64,000 nucleotides of DNA from positions 744,001-808,000 of the forward strand of contig JACKQL020000004.1 of assembly GCA_018296165.2 (NCBI GenBank), written 5' to 3'. How positions within the stretch are numbered: the stretch's first letter is position 1; every line of letters starts with the position of its first letter. The translations under genes and the position numbers were made by a program. This DNA comes from Termitomyces sp. T153. Taxonomy: Eukaryota > Basidiomycota > Agaricomycetes > Agaricales > Lyophyllaceae. This document shows, piece after piece, positions 46,984 through 59,639 of the stretch. Under the pieces are notes generated by a model. The model had not been told where the DNA came from and ran no database searches. It saw only the letters and a list, made by a program, of their open reading frames with translations.

Positions 46984-47660
46984 GAGGAACATCAGGAAAT
47001 ATTGAGGGAGGCAGACAAACAGCTGGAGTTGGGTGTTCTGCTAGGGACAAAGAAAGGACTAGAGGCAACTACCAAATTCCTCAAGACCGGTGCATTCACC
47101 AAGGGGAACCCAGATGAACCAACTGAGGGAGACAAGGAAAACAACAAGGAAGAAGAGAGATGGTGGGAGAGAATGGAGGTCAGAGGGAAGGAGAGGACAG
47201 TGGGACAGGATGAGAGGGTGAGGGCGAGGAGTGAGTAGGTGAGGAAGGAGAAGGACAAAGAATGGCAAATTACTAGAAGATACAAAATCCTGAAGGAGAG
47301 GAGAGGCTAGACGCGAGCACAAACCACGGGAGGTCGAGACACCCCGCATACGCGAAGACTTTGGAAGAACAAATTATGACCAAGGTCAAGACACAGGCCA
47401 CTACCCAACCCAACCCCCCCGAACCGCATCTGAAACACCACGTTCCTCCATAGATACTTTACGATGTGACTGTGCCAGACACAAGCCACGAGAGATTCTG
47501 CGAAGAGAGTTCTAATGCCCAACAATTTATGAACTCTGATACAACTACAACACACACCGATACTTATCATCGGTGTAGAGTTGATACCTTACTTTACCCC
47601 CACCTCTTAGCCCTGTATTGTGGCTTGCCGGCGGTATAAACAGAGCTCATTCATTCATTC

Positions 47661-47673
47661 GCCTGCCCTTTGT
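47661..47673. repeat. LINE target site duplication, right copy (13 bp)
   Basis: Exact repeat of 44327-44339, directly after the (TCAT)n tail. Confidence 0.88.
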
Positions 47674-48425
47674 CACCTGGAGACAATCCGCCCCTGACAG
47701 CCATTGCAGCACATTTGCCCCAAGTTCGGAACTTGACGTTCCACCTAACCGGAAAAAAGAATGCGGGTTATGTGCCAGATATGATTCTACACGTATGATC
47801 GCCATCTTACACCCACTTCTTGTGCTGTGTTTTGACGGCATTCTTGGTAGACGTTCTACGAATGCTTAAGGGAGGCATATGATCCTTAACAGGGATACAC
47901 ATATTGGCCATAATTCCCGTCAATCCAGACATTGGACATGGGCCTGGAATATAACCTCGATTTTGAGGAAGTAGCTGACGATTTTCAAGTCGTTACGTCC
48001 TTGGGTGAACTTTGCTCCAATTTACGCACTATCGCGATGTACAGTAAGTCTCCTTAACTGTTTTGCACTTTTTGCACTCATACATTTTCTCAGTGTCATC
48101 TCTTTTATAGTATCGGGAAAGCACAATCTATGCTGATTGTTGCCGGTTGTCTATTCGCAAAAAGCCGAGTGGTTATGGACTGGAATGTCTGCCGGAAAAT
48201 CATTTGTATGGGTCAATTCCCATGAGAAAACCTTATCCGCAAATCTCTGCTACGGGAGCAGGTTCGGGATCAACGATACAAGTGATACGAGTACTAGCTT
48301 CTGCGTCGGTGGACTCAGAGGTCGTTACAGAAGAATACTTAATTTTACACAAAGTAGCATCTTGTCTAATTCGTTTCAAATACAAGTACACGTATTTTTT
48401 AACATTTCCGGTACACTCACAATAA
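47674..48425 (+). pseudogene. Possible right part of the leucine-rich gene
   Basis: CpG-containing DNA continuing the plus-strand coding-like sequence after the LINE: HLPQVRNLTFHLTGKKN (about 47715). Then comes a frame opening at 47938 (MGLEYNLDFEEVADDFQV, LGELCSNLRTIAMY) with a donor GTAAGTC at 48044 and acceptor CAG at about 48093. Downstream frames are short (for example SMLIVAGCLFAKSRVVMDWN). It could be the 3' end of an F-box/LRR-like gene. It converges on the isomerase gene. Confidence 0.3.
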
Positions 48426-48462
48426 ATCCTGCATGCAGCACGAAGAACTGAAGAAAAAGTGT

Positions 48463-50595
<2,133 letters not shown>

Positions 50596-50715
50596 CTAAT
50601 GCCACAACTGTGCACTCAGTAGCAAGCATTTACATCCACAGCCGTCTACATCTGTTACATATGCCACTAAGTAATCCGAGTCTATTGTACCGCGTGTATC
50701 TACGTTTCACCGATA

Positions 50716-52181
50716 TCATACACAGCCCTTGGCCCACTTCTTGATATCCTCGGGCGATGGACCAACGGGGTCATCCGACGCAGCCAAATTGCATTGATGA
50801 AAGGCCCGGACTTCGTCTTTCGCAAGCGCTCCGACAACCGAATGGAGTATCCCGTGATTGTGGAAGATGACAAGATCCTTTTCGCGCCTAAGAATAAGGG
50901 ATATTGAGCGTGCGTCGCATTATCTAGGAGGAAGTAATCACCAATCGTGCGGATATACGAGCTGCGAGAATCGTTAGTTCATTGTGCCGAACTACACAGG
51001 ATAGGTGGACTGACCTGAGGTGCGATCGCAGGTCTCTGCATCTTGTACAGGAGGTCGCGTACTTCCTTAAGATCAGTTAAATGTGCACCATCCGGATACA
51101 ACGCCCCTTCCCTGTTCGCGTCATCCGGAAGCGGATCGACAACGAGCTCTGCGACGCCACATGAATGAACCTGAAAATGTAAATGCCCCGTCGCCGGGTT
51201 CTTCCAAACCTACACGTCCATGAACAATGCAATAGTAGACCACATTCATACACAGAGACACTCACAACAGGCAGCGTCTTACATTTCGCCTCTTCCCAAG
51301 GCGGAAGCTCGTCGAACGGCACCTCCAGACCCTCGGTCTCGATCCCCAATCCCGTCGACACCGCACGCGCATGTGCCATCCACACATACGGGTGTGGCGC
51401 ATACTTAACCTTACTACGCACCGCAAGACTCTTAAGCTCCGCCGGCAACATATCAAATATCGTCTTTCCCGACACGAACGCGGTCGTCCCAAGCGGAACG
51501 CGCAGCTCGTCCCCCGTCCCGTCGTCGTACCTGCATACCTGCTGGGGCCCCTTTGGAACGACGAGCCCGTAGAGAGTGGTGGCCTTCGGAGGCGAGAGGT
51601 CGTACAGAGCCGCGTCGATGTGCCAGCGATAGAAACGCGTGACGCCTCGCGCTTCGTCCTCCGGGGAGACCCGCGTCTTGTGGAAGGTGGTGTGGCTGGG
51701 GTGCGTGAGCTTGGCTTCGGCGAGACCTTCGTGGTTGTACACCGTGCCGTTGCCTATGAGTTGTACTTGTGGGACGCGGGGGATGGTCTTGAGGTCTGGG
51801 TGAAGGATAGACTTGTTCGTGTTTTCGGTGTTGTTGTTTCCGTGTCCGTAGTTGTCTGATTTGGGATCGAAAGCCTACATAATCCACAGGTGAATAGAAC
51901 CTCGAGAGAGGTAGTACGAGACGACCTTTGTCAATGCATATTGTTGTTCGGGAGTCAATGATACATCCCGGAATAAGAGGATGTCGTACTATACGGATTG
52001 TGAGAAAGGGGACACGGTGGCGATGGGAGTTCCGTACCTTATAAAGTGCTTCTTGGACTTCTGCAAACTGCCCCGGATCTAGGTGGCCAGGATCAACACC
52101 CCGTACTTCTCTCCCGAAGCCTTCGAACTTTGAGATATCTGCGGAAGGAGGAAGAGGTAAAGGAATGAGTTCGATGGCCAT
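50716..52181 (-). CDS. xanA: XanA-like Fe(II)/2-oxoglutarate xanthine dioxygenase
   Basis: TauD-family non-haem iron dioxygenase, most like fungal XanA, which converts xanthine to uric acid using 2-oxoglutarate and O2. Six exons: 52181-52038, 51988-51926, 51874-51266, 51209-51015, 50961-50942 and 50887-50716. They total 1203 nt, or 400 residues, in one frame. The iron-binding HxD is His154/Asp156 in RWHIDAALYDLSPPKATTLY and the distal His is probably His359 in HNHGILHSVVG. Other family blocks are YDILLFRDVSLTPEQQYALT, GHLHFQVH and FHQCNLAASD. An upstream in-frame Met exists at 52274, but MAIELIPLPLPPS at 52181 fits the family start. The gene lies head-to-tail behind the isomerase gene and appears intact. 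Distinction from other TauD enzymes rests on motif memory. Confidence 0.85.
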
Positions 52182-52324
52182 TAGAATGTCGAATTTAGGA
52201 TATGCGGATTCCGAAGGTAGGGAGCATTTTCGGAGGCTGACTTGGTTGTGACTGGTGTTATGGCCAGGTTTCACTCATCCTCCTTCGAACTCTCATTACG
52301 TGATGTTCCCTTCACTTCTCTCCA

Positions 52325-52747
52325 GGATATGCTGGATCTCTTTCCTACCACAAAGCTGACCCTTTCTTTCGTGGTACTGATATACTCTTCACCCATCACG
52401 ACATCGCTGATCCTGTAGACTTCTCCATAAATATGTCATCAGAATGTCATTAGACGAGACTATCTTCACGCTCACTCTTTTCATAACGGAAAACGGATAT
52501 CATCCTTCTAGATCCTGGTTCAACCCAAAATTATTTTCTTTTGTTGATCGCTCTTTTGGGGGGCATTCTGCCCGCGCAGGAGGAGCGACCTACTATGCGA
52601 GCTTGTGGAATTGCCGAGGATGTCATTATGGCCATTGGTAGATGGTCGTCTTCTGCCTGGAGAACATACATTCGTGACAACCCTTGCGTCAGAGCCGCAA
52701 TCCAACTTGTTGGTCTCCGATCTAGTCGTCGAACCAGTTCTCAGTAA
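52325..52747 (+). pseudogene. Tyrosine recombinase C-terminal fragment
   Basis: A damaged C-terminal catalytic domain of a fungal tyrosine recombinase (Crypton/DIRS-like class). In order across three frames: YHKADPFFRGTDILFTHHD (about 52342-52410), PSRSWFNPKLFSFVDRSFGG, then GHSARAGGATYYASL with the H-x-x-R catalytic pair. Next comes GIAEDVIMAIGRWSSSAWRT with YIRDNPCVRAAIQL, whose tyrosine (YIR) is the expected nucleophile. Two frameshifts (near 52430 and 52612) separate the parts, and the frame ends at 52747. The N-terminal half is absent because the sequence meets the promoter of the dioxygenase at about 52290. No flanking repeats were found. Confidence 0.68.
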
Positions 52748-52904
52748 TCTGATCATTAATCCTTTTTCATTCCTACATCATCTCACTCCAACCTTCATCT
52801 CTTCAGCTTCACGCCGCATCTTCCACCGCCACATCCCCGCCTCTCACCTACACAGCTTTTCATAGCCCGCGCGTTCAGCCTTGATCTTAATATATTCGTC
52901 GAAT

Positions 52905-53386
52905 CGCAATGGACCTGGCTACAAATTTTCTTTTTTTACCGCCGTCAAGCAGCAGAGGCGACAAACACTGGAGGCTCATATTCACAACCTTAAAAAGGTT
53001 ACAGGTCGAACAATTGCATATACAGCTGTCCAGACACATTTTCTTCTCTTATCATTCGTGTTACTCATTATACTGTCAGGCTTGGTTTGCACCAACTTCC
53101 ACTGAAAAGTGGAATATCATGGATAGTAGCTTCAACCTCCAGCATTTCTTCATCAAAATCGCTGCTGTCTTCGGAAGGATCCATGGGTGATCGAAACTCT
53201 CGACTGGCGGAACAAGCTGCCCTATTGTTCGTATCATTTCATTTCATCCTTACCATATATTGTCCCAGGCAGTTGCCAGATTTGGCGTCAAGACTGAACA
53301 GAAACGGGGGGAAAGAACGCGAGTACAAGATGTTGGCAGTGACGATGAATCGGATGAGATCTTACAACTCTTGAAGGCACGCTAGG
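52905..53386 (+). pseudogene. Second DUF6698-like relic
   Basis: Pieces in order: RNGPGYKFSFFTAVKQQRRQ, KKVTGRTIAYTAVQ (about 52990-53030), then after an intron-like gap WFAPTSTEKWNIMDSSFN and LQHFFIKIAAVFG. PWVIETLDWRNK follows (about 53180), and after a second intron AVARFGVKTEQKRGERTRV to EILQLLKAR, stop at 53384-53386. The order TIAY...W.MxDxxF...ETLDW.N parallels the relic at 8035-9932 and the DUF6698 pattern. Further low-complexity coding-like sequence with stops runs on to about 54038 (ending PPKPKKTK). The 5' part is missing. It is more CpG-rich and better preserved than the first relic. Confidence 0.48.
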
Positions 53387-54038
53387 TAGAGGTGAACAAG
53401 GTGAGCTCAATGTCATTAATCCACAACACTCACAAGATCTCTCCAGGAAACGACACCACAAACACATCCAAATGTCGAAGCCATTAACAACAGGCTGGAT
53501 GATCACATTGGCAGTGATGAACACGACAATAGTAACGATGAATGACTCAATTAACGAAGGCAGGATGAAATCAGCGAAGGTGACTTAGAATCTTTCCCTC
53601 CGCACAACCGCAACCTCACCCATTCCTCTCCGACCCGCGTCAACCACCGGCCCATTACGCAGTCGTCACTCTCGCAGCACCAGCTAGGTCCCCGCCAGGA
53701 TCAGAACAAACCCAACAAAGGATGGTGACCGTCGTCGGCAGCGCTCAGTCTCCCTTGGCGAAAATGACGGCCTTGCTCATACTCACCGAGACTGCTCGGT
53801 ACCTCAAGACCAATGTGCAGCTCGTCCGGCTTCTTCCGCTCAGCAGAGCTCAGGCTCACCCAACCACATCAATCTTCTTCTCACGCTCGCCAAACCCTGT
53901 CATCTCGAACAAACCGTAATGTCGAACAAGACGATGACAATAGTAATGAAGTCAGTGTTCCTCCCAAGCTGAAGAACGAGCGCCTTCGTTGACGAGAAGA
54001 TACTGGTCCCCCCCCAAACCCAAGAAGACCAAGTAGTC

Positions 54039-54340
54039 ATAGTGATTTGGCCAGCCTGTATTTGCATCTTTCTCCCTGTATTGTGTTCTTCTCATAGTCG
54101 GGTATCATCATTCTCGTGTATTGTTCTGCCAGTATGTTTGATACTTGTGTAATAAACTGATTTTATTGATTCGGATTGGCATAAAATGTATACAGGAAGA
54201 AATGGCTAGGTATATAACTGATCAATTTATAAGCTTTAGGTGACAATTGTAGTTGTAGCCAAGTATTGGCACCTACCTTCATGGTAATTCAGCAGGGTCT
54301 ATCACAGCTCCATGTACCGTTGCAACATATGACTTGCCAG
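54039..54340. other. Intergenic, nothing recognised
   Basis: AT-rich flank between the DUF6698-like relic and the copia element. No gene is seen. Confidence 0.5.
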
Positions 54341-54382
54341 GCAGCTCGGGTCAGCTCAGGTAGGCTCAGGTAGGCTCAGGTA
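54341..54382. repeat. 10-bp tandem repeat
   Basis: (T)AGGCTCAGG-type units repeat with a 10-base period about four times, 25 bases left of the copia insertion. Confidence 0.8.
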
Positions 54383-54401
54383 GAGAATATATTGTCAGGT
54401 A

Positions 54402-54406
54402 TCGGT
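54402..54406. repeat. Copia target site duplication, left (TCGGT)
   Basis: TCGGT directly precedes the 5' LTR and is repeated at 62030-62034 after the 3' LTR. Confidence 0.85.
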
Positions 54407-54746
54407 TGTTGGCACCCTGGCCAGGCCACCGTCACCTCACATCGAACAAGACAATGAGCGCGCATATTTACGCTGGCCAAGCCACATCACAAAGGTACTA
54501 TTGTCATAAAGAATATATATAAACGACATATACGATACAACACCCTCAGTCACTTATATCAGACTGAGGGTGAGTACTCGCACTGCTGCTTACACGGGCG
54601 TTATCTGACCTTACCATACATAGTTCAATATACTTACGTCTATCTCACAGGTACGATAGGCTTAATATCAGTCACTTATATCAGACTGAGGTTCAATATA
54701 CTTATGACTATCTCACAGTGTGATTACCCCTGCTAGAGTTTTAACA
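54407..54746 (+). repeat. 5' LTR of the 7.6-kb copia element
   Basis: 340 bp, TGTTGGCACC...TTTTAACA. It lacks 22 bp present in the 3' LTR after GACAATGAGC. A perfect 11-bp inverted repeat, CACCCTCAGTC (54541-54551) and GACTGAGGGTG (54562-54572), encloses ACTTATATCA. A second partial copy of the same module follows near 54670-54715. The LTR keeps many CpG sites although the interior of the element does not. Confidence 0.92.
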
Positions 54747-54760
54747 GGTTATGGGACTTT
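54747..54760 (+). other. Primer binding site (half initiator tRNA type)
   Basis: GGTTATGGGACTTT directly follows the LTR. The first nine bases complement the anticodon arm of initiator methionine tRNA, as at 1553-1565, then diverge. Confidence 0.55.
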
Positions 54761-54990
54761 GCTACTGTGCTTTCTGAAAATCACGACGTTGGAACTCCTG
54801 CACCTTTCACACATCACACCCCTGGACCCTGAATTCCAATTGATCGCGTTCATATCAACACGTACCTATCTTATCCCTACATACTTGTGTAGCAATCCCT
54901 TTGTTCTCTGGGGGCTCCTGCTCTGACAGTCTTGGTCTTTGGATCTTGAAAACTACACTCAAAACCTCTGCTTAACCTATTCTACATACA

Positions 54991-55900
54991 ATGGGATCCA
55001 ATTCCCCCATGCTCACAATGCTTGCTACTGACGCCGCATACCCCTGCATCTGCCCTGCCAAATTAAATGTGCACTGGCCCACCTCCATGCCCCCATTCAA
55101 TCAAACTACAGGCAAATTCATGAAGTGGTCTAACAAACTCAAGATCTTTCTTCAACAGAGCAGACTTGACTGCTACATATTCATGCCCTAAAACAAGCCC
55201 AGCCAACTCACTAGGGAACCTAGCCAGAGTGCCAAACCTGTTGCTCATGCTAACTGGCTTGCCAACAATGACCTCATTGTGGGTGTCATCTGTGCAGCCA
55301 TATCTGAAGCTGAACAAGAGGGATTGCTGACAGACAGCAGTGCCAAGGAGTGCTATGACAATCTGAAAGCTAGGGCACAAAGTGAAGGACCTGTAAAACA
55401 AGTAGCCCTAATATGCAAAGTGCTTACCACTTATGCACCCATCTCCAAACCCCTTGAGACTACTGCTTGGAAGATATGTGACCTTGTCAACCAAGCATTT
55501 GTGATAGATGTGATAGACAAGGACCTCCTCAAATGTATTGCACTGCTCAACTTGATCAACAATAAATTGTTTGAAGCCATACAAACCCAAGTCTCACATG
55601 GTCTAGCAGACTCTACCAAAGAAAAGACCTACACCTCCTCCAACATTTGTAAGCTTTTCCAAACTATCAATAGCTTGGCCACCCTCTCCTAATCCCCCCA
55701 CTCTGAAACTGCCCTTGCAGCTCAAGACACCAGTGGGAATCTCCCTGGCCACAACCACAGACCCAGACTACTCTGTTGCAAAGTCTGCCAAGTGCTTAAA
55801 CTGCCATGCCATGGACACTCTAAACAGTGGTGCATCTGGCAAGGAGGAGGTATGGCAGGGAAGACCATTGAGGAATTGAAGGCAGCATGAGGAGGAGGAA
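54991..55900 (+). pseudogene. Copia gag relic
   Basis: Starts MGSNSPMLTMLATDAAYP. After KFMKWSNKLKIFLQQSRLDC a stop and shift separate it from 55279-55692 (GVICAAISEAEQEGLLTDS to FQTINSLATLS). A Cys/His-containing, Gly-rich end (GGGMAGKTIEELKAA) is near 55850. This is the Gag of the 7.6-kb element, inactive. Confidence 0.8.
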
Positions 55901-55920
55901 GGATAAGACCAGGAAGTAAC

Positions 55921-57330
55921 TTGCTGAAGAACAGTATAGTGAAAGGACTTGATGGGCAGGCCTATGTTGTCAACATATCACACCTCCAAAAATCACAGAT
56001 CAACTCTACAGCAGGATCCAATTCAGGTGAATTTGCAGCAATTGCATCACTCACTCCATCCAATCCCAAATCAACCAAATACTTTGAATATCAAGGATTC
56101 ATGGCAGACATGGACTTAAACCTCAAGCCTATGATGACTGTCAATTGTAATGAGCAGACCCTTGAATACAAATCAATCCTGGCAACTATGGTCATAGTGC
56201 CACTTAACCAGTTGGAACACACACTGCTTGCCTTGTTAACTGAGAAACCCTTTTTCCTCAACTCTGGCACCACAGTCCACATATCACTATGCATGTCTCA
56301 CTTTGTCACACTCCAAGCCATACACCTTGACCAATTAAGGGAGTTGGCAGATCCTCCATTGCAGCAATGGGCATAAGCCAAATCTGTCTCCATGTCCAAG
56401 GAAAAGCCAAAATTGTCCTCAAAAATGCCCTCTATGTACCCCAATCCATGGTACACCTGATCTCAGTTAGTGCTCTTGCCATATTCATGCACACCTCAAT
56501 CACATTTGATTGGAAAGGCATTACTATCCTGGATGCAAACAGTGGCATGCTCCTTGCTTCTAGACCTCTTATTTTGGGGCAACACCTGTATACAATTAAC
56601 TTCCAGAACACATTTGCCAAACATGCTCTTGCAGCCCAACACCCTATCAATCTTGTTACCTGGCACTGGCACCTAGGCCACACAAACTACCAAGTCATTG
56701 CTACCATGGCATGTGCAGGACTACTTCCAGGTACACCCTCTGCTTCCATTCTCACACAATCAAAATGTGACCTATGTATCCTCAGAAAACAGACAAAATC
56801 ACCAGTCCCTAAAGTGCAAGAAGATGGACAGAGGGCAAGGGAGAAGCTTGGCATAGTTTGGATAGATCTTGTGGGCCCAATGAGTGTACAATCACATACC
56901 AGCAATAAATTCATAATGGATATAGTTGATGATTGCACCAATATGCCATGGTTCATTCCAAGACAAAGGGAGAGGCACTCTCTGCACTAAAGACCTGGGA
57001 GAAGGCTCATGAACTGAAAACAGGCAAGAAGTAGGCATATACTGCACTGGGCACAATGGCAAACTCAAGAGCAACAAGATGGAAAGGTGGCTAGCCTCAA
57101 CTGGATCTTGCCATGAATTTGGGGCACCCTATACTTTCCAACACATGGGCTGCATCAAATGAATGCACAGAACACTCATGGGCAAGGCAAGAATGATAGG
57201 ACTAGCTGCAAAATGCCCCAATTTACTATGGGACAAGTTCTACTTAACTGCAGCCCACTTACATGTCAAAACCCCAACCAAATCACTCAATGGAAAGACT
57301 CCATTTCAGCTGTGGTACAATCATGTCCCT
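55921..57330 (+). pseudogene. Copia protease and integrase relic
   Basis: The protease region (55921-56376) contains FFLNSGTTVHIS, where the catalytic Asp of the usual DSG motif has become Asn. The integrase zinc domain is clear at 56650-56810: WHWHLGHTNYQVIATMACAG and CDLCILRKQ. It is followed by the start of the catalytic core, WIDLVGPMSVQSHTSNKFIM and DIVDDCTNMPWF. After 56990 the core continues only in fragments with several stops. The order is correct for copia (integrase before RT). Confidence 0.85.
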
Positions 57331-57857
57331 GACTATGCCTAGATGCAAGAAAGAGGGTGTAAAGCATTTGTCCTGATTCAGAATCAGCACAACCCCAAAC
57401 TTAATGGACAAGGGGTCAAATGTGTACTCATTGGCTTTGGACAAAACTCAAAATCTTATAGGTGCTACAATCCAAGGACCAGAAAAATCTACAAGTCATA
57501 CTATGTACATTGCTTGGAATGACACAATGGGTACCCCATTTTGGTCAAGCCAGAAGACTTGGAAATCAAGCCTGCTGAAAGAGAACTCACCTCAGTCAAT
57601 GAAATCAATCAGTCCTCACCAGCTACCCCTTTTGCCATTTCAAACACCAAAGATGAAGAAGACCAATGCATCATGCCACAACCAATCCCACAGCATTGAG
57701 AACAACACCTACCTGCCACAACAAACAGCTCAAACCACAAATTGCCAAAGAGTGAGTTGTCACCAAACCATGCTGATCTAAAAGAGTACAAATCCCAACA
57801 GCTCAAAGCAACCCAGACAACCCTCCTAAGACTCAACTGAAATGAGCAGTCCAAGAA

Positions 57858-59277
57858 TTGTGTGAGTTGGGCAAGAGGATCAAAGCTGCAAAGACAGAAA
57901 GATGTCAAAACATGACTGTGGCATGCACAAATGAGGACACAGCCCAAACCCCAAGCAATGATGCCATGCCCTCACAGGATTCACCCAATCTTGCCAACAT
58001 TGCATCCATGGAGGACATCAAACAGCTCTTGTATGCTGCCAGATCACTGGACAGTCCAATAACAACAGAATTGGGTGACAAACCACATACCTGGAAAGAG
58101 GCACAAAAATCAGCAGATGCAAAACATTGGGAAGAAGCATATAAAGAAGAACTTAAATGGCTGAAGAACATGGGTGTTTGGGAGCTGGTTCCCAGGGAAG
58201 ATGTTCCTGCTGGACACAAGGTGCAAAAGAGGAGACCAGTATTTAAAATTAAGTGAGATGAACAAGGTAAGGTGGTCCGATTCAAAGGATGATTGGTCTT
58301 CAAGGGATATGAGCAAATATATGGGCAAGACTACACAAAGACAACCTCACTGACTGCATGCATGGAGTTGTGGCAAATACTCCTACATCTAGCCACTGCA
58401 AAGGGCTGGGATGCCACACAGATCAATGTCAAAACAGTGTTCCTCTATGTGTTACTTCCAGAAGATGAGGTACAGTATATGGAAGAGCCCAAGAGCTTCA
58501 AGGAGCCAGGGAAGGAAGGCTGGGTCTGCTGACTGCAGCAAGGCCTGTATGGAATGAAACAAGCTGGTCAAATCTGGAACTGCACCTCAAACAACAACAT
58601 GGTCAGCTGGAGATTCACATGCCTTTCATGCAAATTGTGTATTTACTTCTGCAAGGCCAATACCAGCATCACCATAGCAGCTGTACATGTGGACAATTTC
58701 CTGTCCATTGCCAGCTGCAAGAGCAAGAACAATAGACTGAAAGGCCAGATGTGCAAGGTATGGACCATATCCAACCTTGGACTGCCAAGATTTGTGGTAG
58801 GCATTGCCATTGAATGGGATTGAGATAAGTTGTCAGTATTGCTGTCACAAACCACCCTCATAGATAAGATCATGTACCAATTTGGTCAAATGGACACCAC
58901 ACCAATCTCACTTGCCATGGAGCCCAGACTGAAGCTTTGCAGGATAGACAGGTTGTCCCTCCCCAAAGACAAACAATCAACCTTACAGTGCATGCCTTAT
59001 CAATTGCTAGTAGGGTGTCTACTATACCTAGCCATCTCAACAAGGCCCAACATTGCATATGCCATACAACAACTCACACAATACATAGACTCATACACCA
59101 CAACACATTGGAATGCAGCCATATGACTTGTATGGTACCTCAAAGGCACATGCAACCTAAAATTAGTGCTTGGAAGCAACACTAGCTAACCTTACCAGAT
59201 TCACAGACTCCGACTGGGCCAACTGCCTTGATACATGACACAGCATTGGTGGATATGCCTGGAGTCTTGGATCAGGC
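57858..59277 (+). pseudogene. Copia reverse transcriptase and RNase H, first part
   Basis: RVT_2-type RT: AHTWKEAQKSADAKHWEEA-like start (58090), LKNMGVWELVPREDVPAGHK, VFKGYEQIYGQDYTKTTSL, INVKTVFLYVLLPEDEVQYM and GLYGMKQAGQIWN. The catalytic motif reads HVDNFLSIAS instead of VDDF. RNase H starts at RLLVGCLLYLAISTRPNIAYA-type sequence (58990) and is cut at 59277 in SLGSG by the nested element, resuming at 61307. Single stops interrupt the frame (for example near 58256, 58530 and 58822). Confidence 0.88.
59273..59277. repeat. Nested copia target duplication, left (CAGGC)
   Basis: CAGGC precedes the nested element; CGGGC follows it at 61307-61311. One mismatch, as expected for an aged duplication. 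Confidence 0.6.
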
Positions 59278-59629
59278 TGTTGGAACTAGGACTATAGCAG
59301 CAATACTAGATGTGACCAACACCTAGAATAACACATTGTAAGTCTTTCAATCTGCAGAATGTATAAACAGAACTGTATTTGTATGTACCTAGAATAACAC
59401 GTTGTAAGTCTTTCAATCTAGGTACTAGCGTATTAGTATATGTGAGTGTAAGTAATTCTATGAGTAACACACCCTCAGAACATATAAACGGAACTGAGGG
59501 TGCTGGTAACATGTGGCTGTATATATATGAGGTCAGACAAAGCAACTGTGCCACTGAGGGTGGCCACAGTGCCTGTGTTTGTGGTATCTTCTGTGTCGTC
59601 ACACATATCACACCCATGACACTCTAACA
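59278..59629 (-). repeat. 3' LTR of the nested copia
   Basis: 352 bp. Minus strand TGTTAGAGTGTCA...CCTAGTTCCAACA, preceded by a polypurine tract (GTAAGGAGGAG). CACCCTCAG (59470-59478) and CTGAGGGTG (59494-59502) enclose CATATAAA. Its far 120 bp includes a duplicated TTGTAAGTCTTTCAATCT segment. Confidence 0.85.
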
Positions 59630-59639
59630 CTCCTCCTTA

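Larger units (their letters stand above)
44340..47660 (+). mobile_element. 5'-truncated Tad-like LINE, 3.3 kb
   Basis: A non-LTR retrotransposon with a reverse transcriptase, RNase H and terminal Cys-rich domain in that order. It ends in a short (TCAT)n tail (47648-47660) and is bounded by a 13-bp target duplication (44327-44339 and 47661-47673). It starts inside the region before the RT, so the 5' untranslated region, first ORF and endonuclease are absent, as is usual for incomplete reverse transcription. RNase H after the RT is typical of fungal Tad-clade elements. The body is CpG-poor, but from about 47305 to the end CpG is frequent. Confidence 0.85.

Noticed and set aside
51371..51859. 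Plus-strand frame of 162 codons
   Set aside because: It is antisense to the dioxygenase exon carrying the HxD motif; its content mirrors codon bias of the real gene.
54541..54572. Hairpin as a transcription terminator
   Set aside because: It encloses an AT-rich TATA-like core inside an LTR and recurs in promoter position in another copia family, so a promoter or RNA-structure role is more likely.
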